From: Lichina pygmaea
Taxonomy: Eukaryota; Ascomycota; Lichinomycetes; Lichinales; Lichinaceae
Direction of reading: 5' to 3'
Assembly (NCBI GenBank): GCA_963422465.1
Contig: OY730173.1
Location: 2,542,001-2,606,000 of the forward strand
DNA length: 64,000 nt
Numbering within the stretch: position 1 is the stretch's first letter; each line of letters opens with the position of its first letter. The notes beneath the pieces are model-generated. The model did not search any database and was not told the origin of the DNA. It saw only the letters and a program-made list of their open reading frames with translations. The position numbers and the translations under genes are program-made. This document shows, in pieces, positions 10,235 to 22,499 of this stretch.

Positions 10235-10345
10235 ACCGTTGCGCTGTCCACACCGTTGCGCTGTCGGACACCCTTGCGGAGTAAGGGTGTCCCGACCTCG
10301 CTTGTGAGGGAGTGGGAGGTACGAAGTACCTCCAAGGCACGGGTA
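10235..10345 (-). repeat. right terminal inverted repeat
   Basis: Mirror image of the left repeat, with the same order of parts read inward. It has small differences, including the loop of the larger palindrome (GCGGA instead of TCT, imperfect arms) and a few bases in the spacer. Confidence 0.85.
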
Positions 10346-11238
10346 GTGTAGGATCTCAATACACCAGAAGACTCATTGCTTCAAAAGTTATAGCTGCGCA
10401 GTTCACCAACAACAGCAGGTGGAACTACTCAAAACTTTTGGCAGAAGCAACTATAACCTTAACAAATTCTGAGTCAGCAGCCTGCCCGTCCCTGCCCAGA
10501 CTGCGGAGGGCCGAATGTCCGGTGCAGGACTACAAATCCACATAAAGTCCACCCTGCGCAGGGCTGCAGGCCCGGAGCAGGGCCAGTACGGTACGTAACG
10601 TACAGTAAACAACATAAACCCTGCAATACGTACGCAAAGTAACTACTCTTCTCCCGGTCGGGGGACGGCCACTGCTCGTATTTTACGTACTGCAGTCGTA
10701 CGTATGGTGCGTAGATGGGCTGCAGTACGTACGTAGATGGGCAAGGGTACAGTAAATGAGAGGGAGGGGAGAAGGACATTGTGACACATACACATATACA
10801 CAAGGAACGACTGTTGCAGTGAAATCATCCTAACCTCGAGGTAGTTGTTGAAGATATTCACCGTATCGTGCTGTGAAGTACCGTACCGTATCTTACCCCA
10901 AGTGATGCAGGCGCATAGTCTTTGTCGCTGGAGCTCTCAGCTGGCGGGCTCAGTATGACCTGATATCGTGTACAAGTGAGCTTGTCCAATGGCTCTTTAT
11001 TTGGGGAGCAATCATATATATTTGGTGATACAACTTAGGTTGATACTATCGTACTGCTAACCCTGTTGGTCCACTGTGCGGTAAAGGGATCGAAGTTTTA
11101 CTCCATGCCCTTGCGATACCACGAATCCATATATCCCCCCCCTGTTGTCCACCTTTGCCCAGTAACCCGGCATTGTTCTTCTCCATCTCTCTCGACAGCT
11201 CTGCTCCTTGTTTCTTCTCGTCTCCCTCCCCCTTCTCT
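10346..11238. other. spacer downstream of the transposon
   Basis: No gene is seen. GTAC-rich patches occur at about 10588-10610 and 10685-10735. The right end, up to 11238, should hold the 3' UTR of the minus-strand gene that ends there. Confidence 0.4.
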
Positions 11239-14091
11239 TCACTTCTTCGAGTTACCGAGTAGAGAGCCTGGTTTCCCCGCCTTCTCTTCTCCCTTCTTGT
11301 GATCGGACACAAAGTTTCGCGCCTCGACCAGCCTTCCGACCAACCTGACCTTCTTGAGGAACTGACCGATACCATCATTCTTGTCCATTTCGTCCGTCGT
11401 GCGTCCGACCATTTCGACTGGGAAGAACGTCGCAAGGTTGTCAGACACGTCCCACGGCGCGTCTTGGCCGATTCGAAGATACGATTGCTGCTCGAGGATG
11501 CTGTCCCAGCGAAGGTTATACATTGACGCCTTCCATGTGGTTGACGTCTTGACCGGCGTGTTCGTCCTTTGGGCGGCCGTCGCTGCTCCCGACGCTGCTG
11601 CTCCCGACGTTGCTGCTCCCGACGCTGCTGCTCCCGACGCTGCTGCCCCCGCCGCTGCTGCTGCAGTCACAGTAGATGGAGGGGGCTGCCTTTTAAAGGT
11701 GCTGGTTTCCTCTTTGTCGATATCGACGACGTAAGTGCTCCCTTTGAGGAGGTAGCGGTAGTGCGAGCACAGCGTGCAGGATTCGACTTGAACCGGAGTA
11801 GCTTTGAACTGCAAGGAGGCGTGGCCTTTTCTGGCGCCTTTACTAGCGGGACTCGGCGTCTGCAAACCGATGCTTTCAACAAAGCTCCGCATCGATGGCG
11901 CAACGTGAGACTCGTCGAGGATCGTTTGGCACGTGATCGCAAGCTCCCAGGCGGTATTTCTATCTCCAGTCAGTGATTTCATGCTTAGCCGAGGACGATT
12001 GAACGGCTTGCCTCTCCAGGTCCATCGTAGCCATGGTCAGTGGAACCTTTTCCTTACGCAGCTCGCTATGTGGGTCCTGCGATTTCGTCTGAGCCTTCTT
12101 TGTCCAGCGGACCGACGAGATATCGTATCTCTCTTGTTCGACGGTCTTTGCAAAGGTCACGTGCAAGCGTGCAGAGTAGGACTTCTCGAGTGTTCGAATC
12201 TCGAATGTGGCCGTGTACTGGGGCTCAACATCCTGCAACGACTGGGTAATGACGTCGACGGGGGTGAGAAGATTAATCGCCTCGCGGCAGCAGGCGATAA
12301 CGCTGATATCATCAACGCTCTGGTCAAGTCTTAAGGTCGCGTCTCGTCAGCGTCTGTTGTCTGTCGCAGGCGCCGGGGTGGAGACCTACTCTTGCACTAC
12401 CTCCCCAAGCGTCTGCGGATTCTGCAGCATGGTGAAGAATTCCTCGAGGCTATGATTTGTACGTCGAGGCCTCTTGTATGCGCGGAAGGACATCGTCCCG
12501 AAATAGACGCGCATGCGAATCTGCCCGCGGAAGTACCGCAGGCGATCGAGCACCGTCTTGATGGATCTTTCGAGACACTTGCGATTATTCGCAGCGAGCC
12601 GCGGCTGCAGAGAATCCCAGGCTTCCATCTGACCCTGCGAAGGGGGTGCACCGGTTAGGCGCGGCACAGCAGCCTCGTCCTCTACAGCAACTCCTCTTGT
12701 GATATCCCTGCGCAGGACCAACTGAATTTCTCTCTGCACGGCGCCGGGATGGATAGGCTCAATCATATAGATCCTTCCCGCGGGCAGACTTCGTACGACG
12801 ATCTCACGAAGCGTCATATGAATTCGGCGCAGGGCACTTTGCATGTACTCCGGTTTCGCCGTGAAGATCTGCATCTGCGATTCTTCAGACAGCCACGTGA
12901 TGAAGCTACGGTTGTCTGTACGGATCGGATCGAAGGCTTCAAGGTTGTTACCAAGAAGTACTGTGGCAGGAAAGCGATTGAGGGGCCACATGAAGATGGC
13001 CTGAAGAGCACCTATCAGCCATATTCGTAGGATAATGTTGAGGGTATGCTAGACTGACCTGGCAGGGGAAAATTTCACCGTCCGGCGGGTTTCGACGGAA
13101 GCTTTGTCTCTCAGCTTCTTCTTTCTGCCTACGTTCAATAGAGCGCAGCTTCTTCTCTGTGTGCTTGTGGATCTTGGCCCAATCCACGGTGGCGTCGGCG
13201 TAGCGATCCACCAGAGCTTGAAGCTCCACTTTAGCAGCCTCGACCTGGGCAGAACCGCCCCATATGTAGAGAAGCTACGTTTGTCAGCTGAAGTGACCTT
13301 CAGGACTATCTGCAAGGAGCTTACTCGGGCATCTGCTTTCGCTGGAAGCTCGATAAATGAACCTGTAGCTAGTCCGATCTGATCCAAGTATGCCTGCAAC
13401 GAGAAAGACTTTGCTGCGCGCTTGTCATTTCTGGTAGCGCTGCGGATACTATTTGCGATCAGCCAAGGTTGGTTTAGTGCGGCTAAGATCCACACAATAC
13501 CTGTCGTAGATAACTCCGCATTTCAGCGGCACTCTGAACGAGCCTATATTGTGGTTAATTGGACAGCAAGAAACTTTTTCAAGAGGCTTATCACTCACCA
13601 TCAGGCTGGTGGCGTCTTCTCCAGGCATCCTTGGCGGCGGTGTCCGGGCTCAGAGCGAACCGGTTCCATTCGTGGATCAGAGCCGTGTCATCACCCTCGC
13701 CTTGCAAGTCCTCTCCTTTGACCACAGTCGCCTTGGTTGTTGAGGCCGCCCCTTTTATAGCTGCTGCAGTCTGACCTTGGAGTGCGGACGATCTTGCAGG
13801 GGCTTGTAGCGTGGAAGGTCTTGCAGGGAGGAGCTTTTCTTGCTTTGGTTGTCCCCTCTCTGGGTCGGTGGACGGTGTTGGAAGAGACCACTCTTCAGAA
13901 TATCAAGTAAGCGTCACAACCAAGACCAACTGAGCAACGAGTGAAAAATAGAAATTCATCAAAAGGCGCCTCTTTTGCAGAAGATCCAGCAAACTACCAC
14001 TGCATACGAGGTTGTGGAAACGGATTCCGAAATCGCTGTCACATAGGAGGCGGATGGCGCAGACGACATCTGTGCTGCTTACCCTTTGCAT
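11239..14091 (-). CDS. conserved fungal protein, DUF7905-like, about 777 aa
   Basis: Eight exons fit on the minus strand: 14083-14091 (tentative), 13599-13890, 13501-13543, 13325-13448, 13059-13274, 12390-13000, 12012-12329 and 11239-11959. All phases agree. Landmarks are FRVPLKCGVIYDSIRSATRND, then ATGSFIELPAKADA, LLYIWGGSAQVEAAK, FMWPLNRFPATVLLGNN and FFTMLQNPQTLGEVVQEL. I recall this pattern from large uncharacterised proteins of filamentous ascomycetes (DUF7905) thought to be KH-like; an RNA role is only a guess. Near the C-terminus an Ala/Ser/Gly run (codons at 11579-11665) is coded by an imperfect 15-bp tandem repeat. The intron 11960-12011 is of GC-AG type. The first tiny exon (ATG CAA AGG) is the weakest part; the true start could lie elsewhere. 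Confidence 0.72.
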
Positions 14092-15126
14092 TATCACCCT
14101 CGAAGCTACGCCTTAAGCATTAGCAAAAGCCTTCTTGGACGAATGGGATGAAGACAACTCTGCATAGAACATGAGTCGAAGAACTTACTCCATAGTGGCG
14201 ACTTAAGAGCGGGCTAGACAACCTAGGGGGACACAGACTGGTAACAGTTAGAAGTCTTTCTGCAGTGAAGCGGGTCCTATATAGGTCTACTCGAGTGAGA
14301 CCACGAGTAGGAAATGCGAAATTGCTTGTGGCCTGACGCGGCTGAAGTACTGGCTCAACCACTCTCTGCAGAGCAACGCAGTAAGATTGACAAACGAGCC
14401 ATAAAGGGAGAGCAATTATGAAATGGGCAAGTTCCCCACGGTCAACATAAGCCTCCTCAACCTACCCGAATGTATCCGAATTAGAGCTTCTGATGTCACT
14501 GCTCATCTGTTTCCATACCAAAAAGCCCTCCACTTTGTTCGTTTGAAACCCGGAAGGCATACCACGGCACCGTTTGGAAGATGAACGCTCTCGAGAACCA
14601 TTCGATCATGTTCCTCAAGAGTTTCGAAATGAATGAATCGAAGAAGAACAAAGCTGAAAGGAAGGATATCAGAGGAACGCAGAGGCCCAATTGGACGATT
14701 CGTCCATAGAGCTCACTGTTGCTTGACCGCGGAAGAGCCCTGTCCTCGCTCACTAGCTCTCATGGTGCTTCTGAGGAGAAGGATGTTAGCTTCGTTACCA
14801 TACTGCCCTCTCATTGTCACAGTGGCACCCCAGTTGTTGTGTGGATGTCATCAAACAGGCATGTTCTAAGCGGAAGAATTGCTGGTAACGTTGATAAGGC
14901 AGCCTGTAGGGCTGATTAGCCGCGACTAGCGAGCTAAATACCCTTGCGCTAACTGTAGGAGGCAATCAGATTTCACGGCGGCTACCGGATGTCGTTCCGC
15001 GGCTAAGCGAGGCTTCGTCAAGCGCCACTACCGCCGGCACACGTCGGGTCTGGGCGCTCTCCCTTTGCGCCGCTCTGGTGGAAAGATCTCAGACATCCTT
15101 GCGCCCAGGAACAGACCAGAAGGACC
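14092..15126. other. divergent intergenic region before ORC1
   Basis: No supported gene. A minus-strand open stretch at 14496-14753 codes for a hydrophobic segment, but it has no ATG at its front and no recognisable family. Promoters of the DUF7905-like gene and of ORC1 should lie here. Confidence 0.4.
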
Positions 15127-17812
15127 ATGCCAAGATCAGCGGCAATCAAGAATACTACAACGCAACCTTCAAGAGCGGAGCGGGCTCGAAGACTTCTGGC
15201 CGGATATGGTATTTCAAGGGAGGATTCGGACGATGAGCTGGGCCTGGTGGACCACCCGTGGGTGTGGATCTACGAAGGGGCCGATACCGGCGGAGATGAT
15301 ACGAATAGCAACAAGGAGAATGAAATTGACCTGGATGAGCCGGTCTCTAAGCAACTGAGCCCCCAGACAGCGGCGCCAGCAAGGCGCAACCACCGAGGAA
15401 AGGGAGGCAACAAGGGTCGAAGGATTGTCGGAGCTCGAATGGGGAGCTTTGAATGCCGAATTGGAGAAAGCGTTCTATTGAAGGCCGAGGGCACAAATGA
15501 GGCATGGGTCGGGTTGATATGCGAGCTCGAAGAGCAGCTCGATGACGACGCAGATTCTTCGGACAGTCAGCACGCCAAGATGGCCAACATCATGTGGTTC
15601 TCCACTGAGAAGGAGATCAGAAACAAACAGAAGAAGCGGACAGACTTCTTTCCAGTATGTCTCAGATGCGATACATGCCGAAGTGACCTTCTCACAGCCT
15701 CGGATATATGAGAAAGGGCCCAGCTAATCTACCGACGATGCCTACTAGAATGAGCTATATATCACTCCATCATGGGATATGAATCCACTTAGCTCGATCA
15801 ATGGAAAGGCCACGATCCTCTCATTGGGCGCATACCAAGCACGTTATCCGTCCGGCAAGATACCACGGAGTTCCCACGACTACGGCAAGATTTTCATCTG
15901 CCGTCGAGGATGTAACACCCGCTCGGCGATTTACACGAACGAGTTCGTCTGGGAGGACATCTGCCGGGGCCAGGACGACGACGTGGACAATCTCGTGTCG
16001 AAGATCCAGGCCGAGACAAGAGCGACGCGGAAGCGACGGAGAGATGACAAGTCCGAGTCGACGAGGGACGTCGACGAAGGCGAGGGCTACAAGCCGATTA
16101 ACGAAAACGACACGTCCGGCCCGAAGACGCCGCGCAAGAAGCGCAAGACGCAGGAGCCCACAACGCCGAGATCGCAGCAGCCAGCTCGCACCCAGCAGAA
16201 ATACACGACGCCCACGCACCGACGCTTCTTGGTCAAGAAACCGCTCGAGTTCACGCCACTCGGGACGCGCATTCTGTCACCAAGCCGCATCGTCGCGTCG
16301 CCTTTCCAAGTAGCACGGTCGAGGCTCCATGTTGCCGCCGTGCCTGAAACGCTGCCGTGTCGCGAGCAAGAATTCTCGCTCGTGTATCAGCATCTCGAGG
16401 CCGCCATCTCGGAGGGCACTGGATCGTGCATCTACATCTCGGGCACGCCCGGCACGGGCAAGACGGCGACTGTGCGGGAGGCCATTGCGCGGCTTAACGC
16501 AGCGGTGACGGCAGAAGAGCTCGATGACTTTGTCTTCGTCGAGATCAACGGCATGAAGGTCACCGACCCACATCAGTCGTACTCGTTGCTCTGGGAGGCC
16601 CTGCGTGGCGATCGAGTCAGCCCCGCCCACGCGCTCGACTTGCTTGAGCGCGAGTTCTCGAATCCATCGCCCCGGAGGGTGCCGTGCGTCGTCCTCATGG
16701 ACGAGCTTGATCAGCTGGTTACTAAGAACCAAGGCGTCATGTACAACTTCTTCAACTGGCCGGGACTGAGGTACAGTCGGCTTATTGTACTCGCTGTCGC
16801 GAACACGATGGACCTGCCAGAGCGGACTTTGAGCAATAAGATCAGCAGTCGGCTTGGTAGGTACCTGTCTCTCCGAACCCATTTGGCTCTTGCTATCCGG
16901 TTTCACTTCTTGCCGTCTTCTCCCTTCCTCCCAGGACTTGCCTTGACCTCAGATCCCCTCATTTCCCCTGAATAGGGTCTCCGATATTTGCCCCTCTGCG
17001 GGTGTGCTGATCAATTACAAATAGGCCTCACAAGGATCACCTTCCCGGGCTACACGCACGACCAGCTGATGCAGATCATCCAGTCGCGTCTGGAGGGCGT
17101 CGAAGGAGGTATAGTCGATCCAGACGCCGTTCAATTCGCGAGCCGTAAAGTAGCCGCTGTGAGTGGGGATGCGCGTCGAGCGTTGGACATCTGTCGACGG
17201 GCAGTCGAGATTGCCGAAGACGAGAACCGGCGGCAACAACAAGAATGGAACGACGACGACGACGACGACGAAGAAGAAGAGTCGCTCCCGGCAACACCAA
17301 GCAAGACAAGCAGAAACGCCAAAGCTCGAGGGCTCGCCACGGGGAGGAAGCCACACAAAAGCACGGCCGTGGCCCGAGGAGGGAGAGGAAAGGTGACCAT
17401 CGCAACAATCAAGCGCGCCATCAACGAGGCGACGACCAATCCGCTGCAGCAGTATCTACGTGGCCTGCCACTATCGTCGAAGGTGCTTCTGGCGGCCGTG
17501 CTGGGTAGGATCCGACGGACGGGTGTGCGAGAGAGCATGTTGGGCGACGTCGTCGACGACACGCGGCGGCTGGCGAAGATGGTGGACGAGCCGAGCGGGC
17601 GCAGCATCCAGACCTTCCTGCTGCCGGGACGCGCGCCGCGTCTCCTGGGCGTCGCCGCCGCCGCCGCCGATCTCGCCGACGTCGGTGTCATCGGCCTCGA
17701 AGCCAGACGTGCCGACCGCGCCGCGAAACTCCGCTTGAACGTCCCCGAGGACGAAGTCAAACTTGCCCTCAGAAACGATCCGGAGGTGAAGGGCCTCGGC
17801 TTCGCCGATTGA
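15127..17812 (+). CDS. ORC1: origin recognition complex subunit 1, 807 aa
   Basis: Orc1 is the largest ORC subunit. It binds replication origins and, with Cdc6, loads the MCM helicase. Exons 15127-15654, 15749-16856 and 17025-17812 join in phase. An N-terminal BAH domain (about residues 75-245) contains VLLKAEGTNEAWVGLICELEE and continues across intron 1 as FFPNELYITPSWD. A basic, disordered linker follows. The AAA+ domain starts near residue 380, with Walker A GTPGTGKT at about 406, Walker B VVLMDELDQL, and sensor 1 ANTMDLPER. A C-terminal winged-helix region comes after LTRITFPGYTHDQLMQIIQSR. An acidic run (six Asp, four Glu) sits in the lid-to-winged-helix region. The length is normal for fungal Orc1. 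Confidence 0.95.
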
Positions 17813-18099
17813 TCTTCGTATTTTGTATTTTGGGAATTTGAAAGGGGGGGGGGGGATGGTTTACTGGGGTGTGGAGTTTTTCGTCGCATGCGCGAGAGCC
17901 CGGCGAGCTCGACGGAGAAGAAGGAGGGAAGAAAAGCGCGAGGCGTCACCGGTCATGGTACATTTCATTCGATACTGTCACCCACAACAGCGCTCCGCTT
18001 CAGAAAGCCTACAATTGCGAAAGAGCCCCGATCATCACAAGACGACGGATGAGGTGTGTGAACAAAAGGAACGATGATGAAAACTTTTCAGATGCTGCC

Positions 18100-20015
18100 T
18101 CAAAACTTCTGCCTTCCAAGCATCGGTTTCCATTGCAGCGGATGCGTCTCGGGCGTGGCGTTCTCGTCTTCTTTCCAGATTTTGACTGGGCGGGCGCAAC
18201 AGCGATGAAAAGGAAGGTCAGCGCGTGAGCTCCTGTGAATGACAGACCTGCATCTTCCATGGTCTCTGGGAAAGTCTGAAGAGAGGACTTGGGAGAGGAG
18301 ACAGGGGGGTAGATACATATGTGTAGGAAGGAAGGTTGGGTGTCGTCCCAAAACTTACTTGTCTTGTCCGCCTCGCCGGTGATCAATCTCAACCCTGTGC
18401 GATCGTACGTCGAACTCATGATCCCGGCTTCGGCGTCCAAGGAGCCTGGTTGGGCGGTGGTGTCGAGCGACTGGAACCGATGGCCGGTTTTCCAGTCCCA
18501 GAAACTCATCGAGCCGTTGTCCCCTTTGTATCATTCATCAGCGCTCCGTGAATTCAGCACGAGCGGTTCGGTTTCCTTCTGCCTCTAGATATCCCAGAGC
18601 TTATGCGCATGGCGGATTGGGAGCGATGTCGATAATACATGCGTAAAGGAGTGACGGGGGAAGGGGGGATTGAAGAGACGGCAGGAGGACGAGAAGAGGG
18701 CAGAGCATACCTCCGGAGAACATTACATTGTCTTCATTGACGCTCAGGGTGTTGATCACGGCGTTTTGCCCCTCAAAGTTCTGCATAAAGGCTCCCTCGG
18801 GACACTTCCACTGCTTGATGCTCCCGGTGCTGGCGCTCGCAAAGGTGAACTCGCGCGGGTGGACGGTCAGCCCGCGGACGCCCTTCTTGTGGTGCGTCAA
18901 GACGGACATCGTCTTGCCCGCCGCGAGATCCCAGAGGCGGACGGTGGAGTCGAGGGAGGCGCTGACGACCTGCGGATCGGCCTCCTGGCACTGGACGTCG
19001 GCGACGGTGCCTTTGTGGCCGGAAAGCACGTGGATGTTGCTCCGCGTTCGCATGTCCCAGACCCGAGCGGCACCGTCACGGCCGCCGGTTACGAGCACGT
19101 CGAGGGTCGGATGTAGCGCCAGCGTGTAGACGCCGCTCAGATGGCCGTGGTAGTGCCGGATCACCGTGTTCGTCTCGAGATCCCAGCATTTCACCATCTT
19201 GTCTTCACCGCACGAGAACAAGTACGGGTGTCTGGGCGATACAGCCAGACCGCGGACGGTCGAGATATGCCCCGTCAGCGTGAGCCGCAGCGAGCCCGAG
19301 GCCAGATCCCAGATCTTGATGGTCCGGTCTCCGGCTCCGCTGACGAACCATTGGTTGCCCGGCTCGACCGCCAGGCTTCTCACCCAGCCCAGATGGCCGG
19401 AGATGACTCGCATGAGCCTCCATGGCGCATGCCACTCTGGCTTCGGTTGCTGCACAGCTTGTCGTCGGACCAGACTCGACGACGACGGTAGCTTGCTCTG
19501 AGATGTCTCGCCATGCGGTCGATCTCCCCTTGCCCGGACGACGAGGGCCTCGTTCGAGCTGGCTCCCGCTTGTGTTTCGGCCTTTGGTGGGATCCCTTCG
19601 ATGAGCTTGGACGCCGTCGAGTCTGTCGGTCCAGTGTCGTCTGCGTCTGTCTTCCGCTTCTTTCGACGAGCCGCTGCGACTGATGCTGCGCCGGCTTGCT
19701 TGGCGGCCAGCGCCGCAGGGAGCTCGCGGACGTCTTCATACTCGGTACGTATCCGGCAGGTGAGATTGACCCTGTCGGCGATCTCGAAGGGTGAGGGCGG
19801 TAGAGTCTCTATTTGAGGATCGAAACCTGTCCGCGGCACTGTGCTCGAAGACACTCCAAAATCCGAAGCAAAGAGCTCGCGTGTTCGGTTGGCCGACTCG
19901 CGGACGAGTGTCTACATCATTCCGATCGGCGTCAGCTGTGGAAACAAAGAAAGTAGCCCAGTCTCTCCCTACCTACCTCTACGGAGTGCCCGCGGGATGT
20001 AGTGGTGGTTGCCAT
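18100..20015 (-). CDS. PRP46: pre-mRNA splicing factor PRP46 (PLRG1), WD40 protein, 496 aa
   Basis: This is a core component of the Prp19/NTC complex of the spliceosome. Exons 19977-20015, 18711-19911, 18359-18523 and 18100-18185 give 497 codons including stop. The start [13 protein letters not shown] is joined to [15 protein letters not shown]. About 200 residues of N-terminal region are followed by seven WD repeats, e.g. [41 protein letters not shown] and [13 protein letters not shown]. The protein ends with [20 protein letters not shown] and a basic tail, as in the family. The two 3' introns are longish (173 and 187 nt). A short divergent spacer separates it from the MARVEL-like gene. Confidence 0.95.
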
Positions 20016-21367
20016 TCTGGCTAGTTCCTGTGATACTCCAGTTGATGGTTATTGAGCCCCGACGAGCTGTCTCCGCGAACGTGGCGCGTGAGGCTCAACT
20101 ACGGTAGGCGGGTTTCAAGCCACATCGCAGAGCCGCATCGCAGAGCCGCATCCGAGCCGTGCGGAGGTCTCGGCATTCACGGGGAGATTAGCTTCTCAAC
20201 AAATCTTACCCCACGATGTCCCTGCCGTGTCGTCGTCCCCTCGTACGAGTGCTCTGTACAGCGCGCTATTTTTAGTTACAATCTTCTGATATTTCAGACA
20301 ATTACTGCGGTACCCCCCACTATGCAGATTTCTTACTCCAGTGCCCCCCTATAACTTCGATGCCCCCTCGCATAAGTCGGTACATGTATTTTGGCGAGAC
20401 CCTCCATATAAAGCTAGGTATCTCTTCAACCCACACAGCCCATGGCTGTCATAAGTCTTCAAGGTATTGCGCACCACATAATATTCAGTCAAATCTTTTT
20501 CTCAGTCGCATCACATGCTTAGCTCTACGCTCATGAAGTCAGAACTCATCTTCGAAGTCATAAGTGGTATTTTTGGGGGTGTGGGGACTTGTCAGTGGTG
20601 TAAGGTTGCTCGGTCGGGTGGCTGATGCCTCAAAAGTTTAGGAGTACTTAACATTACAAGGGACTGCCACAAACTTATAAGTGCCTTACTAAGCGAGGGG
20701 AGCATTGAAGTACAGTAAGAGGGGAAGTACTTGCGAAGCATATTTGAAGTAGCTTCTGCAAGCTACTCCAAAGCAGCGCAGCACATCACCACAAATGCGA
20801 TGCTCACCCTGCATATTTCTCAGGTTCGTTTCACATCCGGAGGTTCTCGTAGACCTGTTTGGTTCGTTAACCACTGTGTGGATGGTTGTGCTCGTGGCGT
20901 GGGCTCTTTCCACTTTGAGCCTGCCAAGACGCCTTCTTCTGCTCGTCCTCCCCCTATCCCACTCGCCACGGCAGCCCTCCCGCCCTCGGCTGCCCATTGT
21001 CGGGCTGGTGCATGCTTTTGAATCCGGACAAGGCTGTCGTGCTGTCTTACAGGCGCACCGGCGCCCTCCTCATGCAACTACTCCTCGTGATGGTGTGTGT
21101 GCTCTGCCCTCCTCAGCCGTCAGTTGGCAGCGGAGTCTAATGTAGCTCAGCTCGGCGCAGGTCAGACCCAATCAGATCAAATTAGGTCATGCAGGGTTTC
21201 GGCCTCAGCCGCTGCCGGCTGAGCATATATAAACGGCGTCGGCATGGCCTGCTAGTGTCGAGGAGGGTTTCCTGCTCAACCCCATCTTCGCTTACTTCTC
21301 GCGGAGTCCTGGTCGACATCGCCGACTTCGAGAGCCTCCCACCGACAACGACAAGTAGTCGATCAGC
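20016..21367. other. divergent intergenic region PRP46 / MARVEL-like gene
   Basis: No gene is supported. A short tandem repeat of CGCATCGCAGAGC lies at about 20119-20146. A TATA box precedes the plus-strand gene (listed separately). Confidence 0.45.
21226..21233 (+). promoter_or_regulatory. TATA box of the MARVEL-like gene
   Basis: TATATAAA lies 135-142 nt upstream of ATG 21368, a plausible distance for a gene with a short 5' leader. No other clear consensus TATA of this quality was noticed in front of the genes in this window. Confidence 0.5.
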
Positions 21368-22499
21368 ATGCCGGAAAGACTCGCTCAGCCCAAATGGGTT
21401 CTCTACCTTCGCGCCGCCCGAGCGCTGCTCGCGGTGCTCGTGCTCGGTCTCGCCGCCTACACGATTCAGATCATTGCCTTCGCGCAAGCGCAACTCAACA
21501 TCTTCGTGGTATGTCTGCAACGGCCGGAACGGGTCTGGAGGATCTTTGCTGATCTCGCCCCAATCGCAGGCTGTCTTCACCTTCTTAGTGACGGTCTATA
21601 TCTTCGTTTCGGAACTTTCTGTGCCGCAAGCGTATAACAAGTGGCTTCTGCTTGTGCTTGAGGTTGTAACTCTGATCTTCTGGCTGTCGGCCTTCGCCTC
21701 GCTCGCCGCCCTTGCCGCCAATATCGATGCCTGCTTGGATATGGTCGAGTCCTACTCCGGTTTGATCTGCCGCCAGACCAGATATCGCAAACGCACCCTT
21801 GAAAAACGCGCGGGTGTATGGGACATCAAGACGGCCCGCGAGTGGTACGCCGTATTGGCGGCTGCATCCGGCATCGGCGCTATAATCTTGTATGTGGTCC
21901 GCCGTTCCAAATACCAGCCTCATCTGGCGATGTTCTTTTCCGACGCTGACTTTTCTGACAGCGTCATCTGCATCATCCTCCTCACCGTCTTCTGCCGAGC
22001 CCTGCAACGTCATCGTGTCCTCACCGGCGCCGCCGCCGCCACGAGCTCCGGCGCTCCGGCGGAGTTGAACAGCCCATCGGTTCCGATGCAGAACGTTGCC
22101 GTGGCAGGCGCCGTCCCCGAGAAGACGGATCAACCGCCCATATCCCCGGTATCGCCGCCCATGTCACCACCGCAGCAGCCGGCTCAGACATACGCGTACC
22201 CGCAATACGGTCCGACGCCGACGCATAGCCCACCACCTCAACTTCCGACGCACACGTACCCACCGCCACAGGTGTACTCACAGTCTCCGACGTATTCACA
22301 GCCGCAGGCTCGGCCCCATTCCCAGCTCCCGTCAATGCCGTACCAGCACACGGGCCCCTCGGACACTCAACAGCTCTACCAGCAGCACCAGCACCAGCAG
22401 CCGTCGCCGCCGGGGACTCACCAGGGAGATCACTCGAGCTTCACCGAGCTCAGCGCCACGCCACGGATACCAGAGGGTCGTCCGGAATTGAGATCTTGA
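21368..22499 (+). CDS. MARVEL-like four-helix membrane protein with proline-rich tail, 332 aa
   Basis: Exons 21368-21508, 21570-21889 and 21962-22499 join in phase. Four hydrophobic helices occupy about residues 10-35, 48-68, 72-97 and 143-163 (the last ending IIFVICIILLTVFCRALQRH across intron 2). The layout is that of fungal MARVEL-domain proteins, which sit in the plasma or vesicle membrane. The C-terminal half (about 165 residues) is cytosolic, rich in Pro, Gln, Ser and Tyr, with repeated Tyr-Ser-Gln and Pro-Gln units, suited to binding SH3 or WW partners; that role is inferred. No enzyme motif is seen. Confidence 0.8.

Larger units (their letters stand above)
9310..10345. mobile_element. 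1.04-kb non-autonomous DNA transposon (MITE-like, pogo/Fot1-type affinity)
   Basis: Inverted terminal repeats of 111 bp bound the element: 9310-9420 matches the reverse complement of 10235-10345 with few differences. The outermost bases are TACCCGTGCC and GGCACGGGTA, so a TA target duplication as in Tc1/mariner/pogo elements is likely (element proper then 9312-10343). The interior carries, on the minus strand, a broken short ORF with a helix-turn-helix resembling the N-terminus of pogo/Fot1 transposases; no DDE catalytic domain is present. It lies just downstream of the LINE 3' end. Movement, if any, would need a transposase supplied from elsewhere. Confidence 0.8.

Noticed and set aside
9310-10345. 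Retroelement with terminal repeats
   Set aside because: The ends are inverted, not direct, and no reverse transcriptase or integrase is present; a DNA transposon fits better.
14496-14753. 85-codon hydrophobic frame, minus strand
   Set aside because: Begins with GTG rather than ATG, has an upstream in-frame stop, and I found no exon to join it to.
20795-21145. 116-codon hydrophobic frame upstream of the MARVEL-like gene
   Set aside because: Overlaps the presumed promoter region, has no family resemblance, and ends before the TATA box.
22096-22491. Arg/His-rich 131-codon frame
   Set aside because: Shadow of the proline-rich tail of the MARVEL-like gene in another frame.
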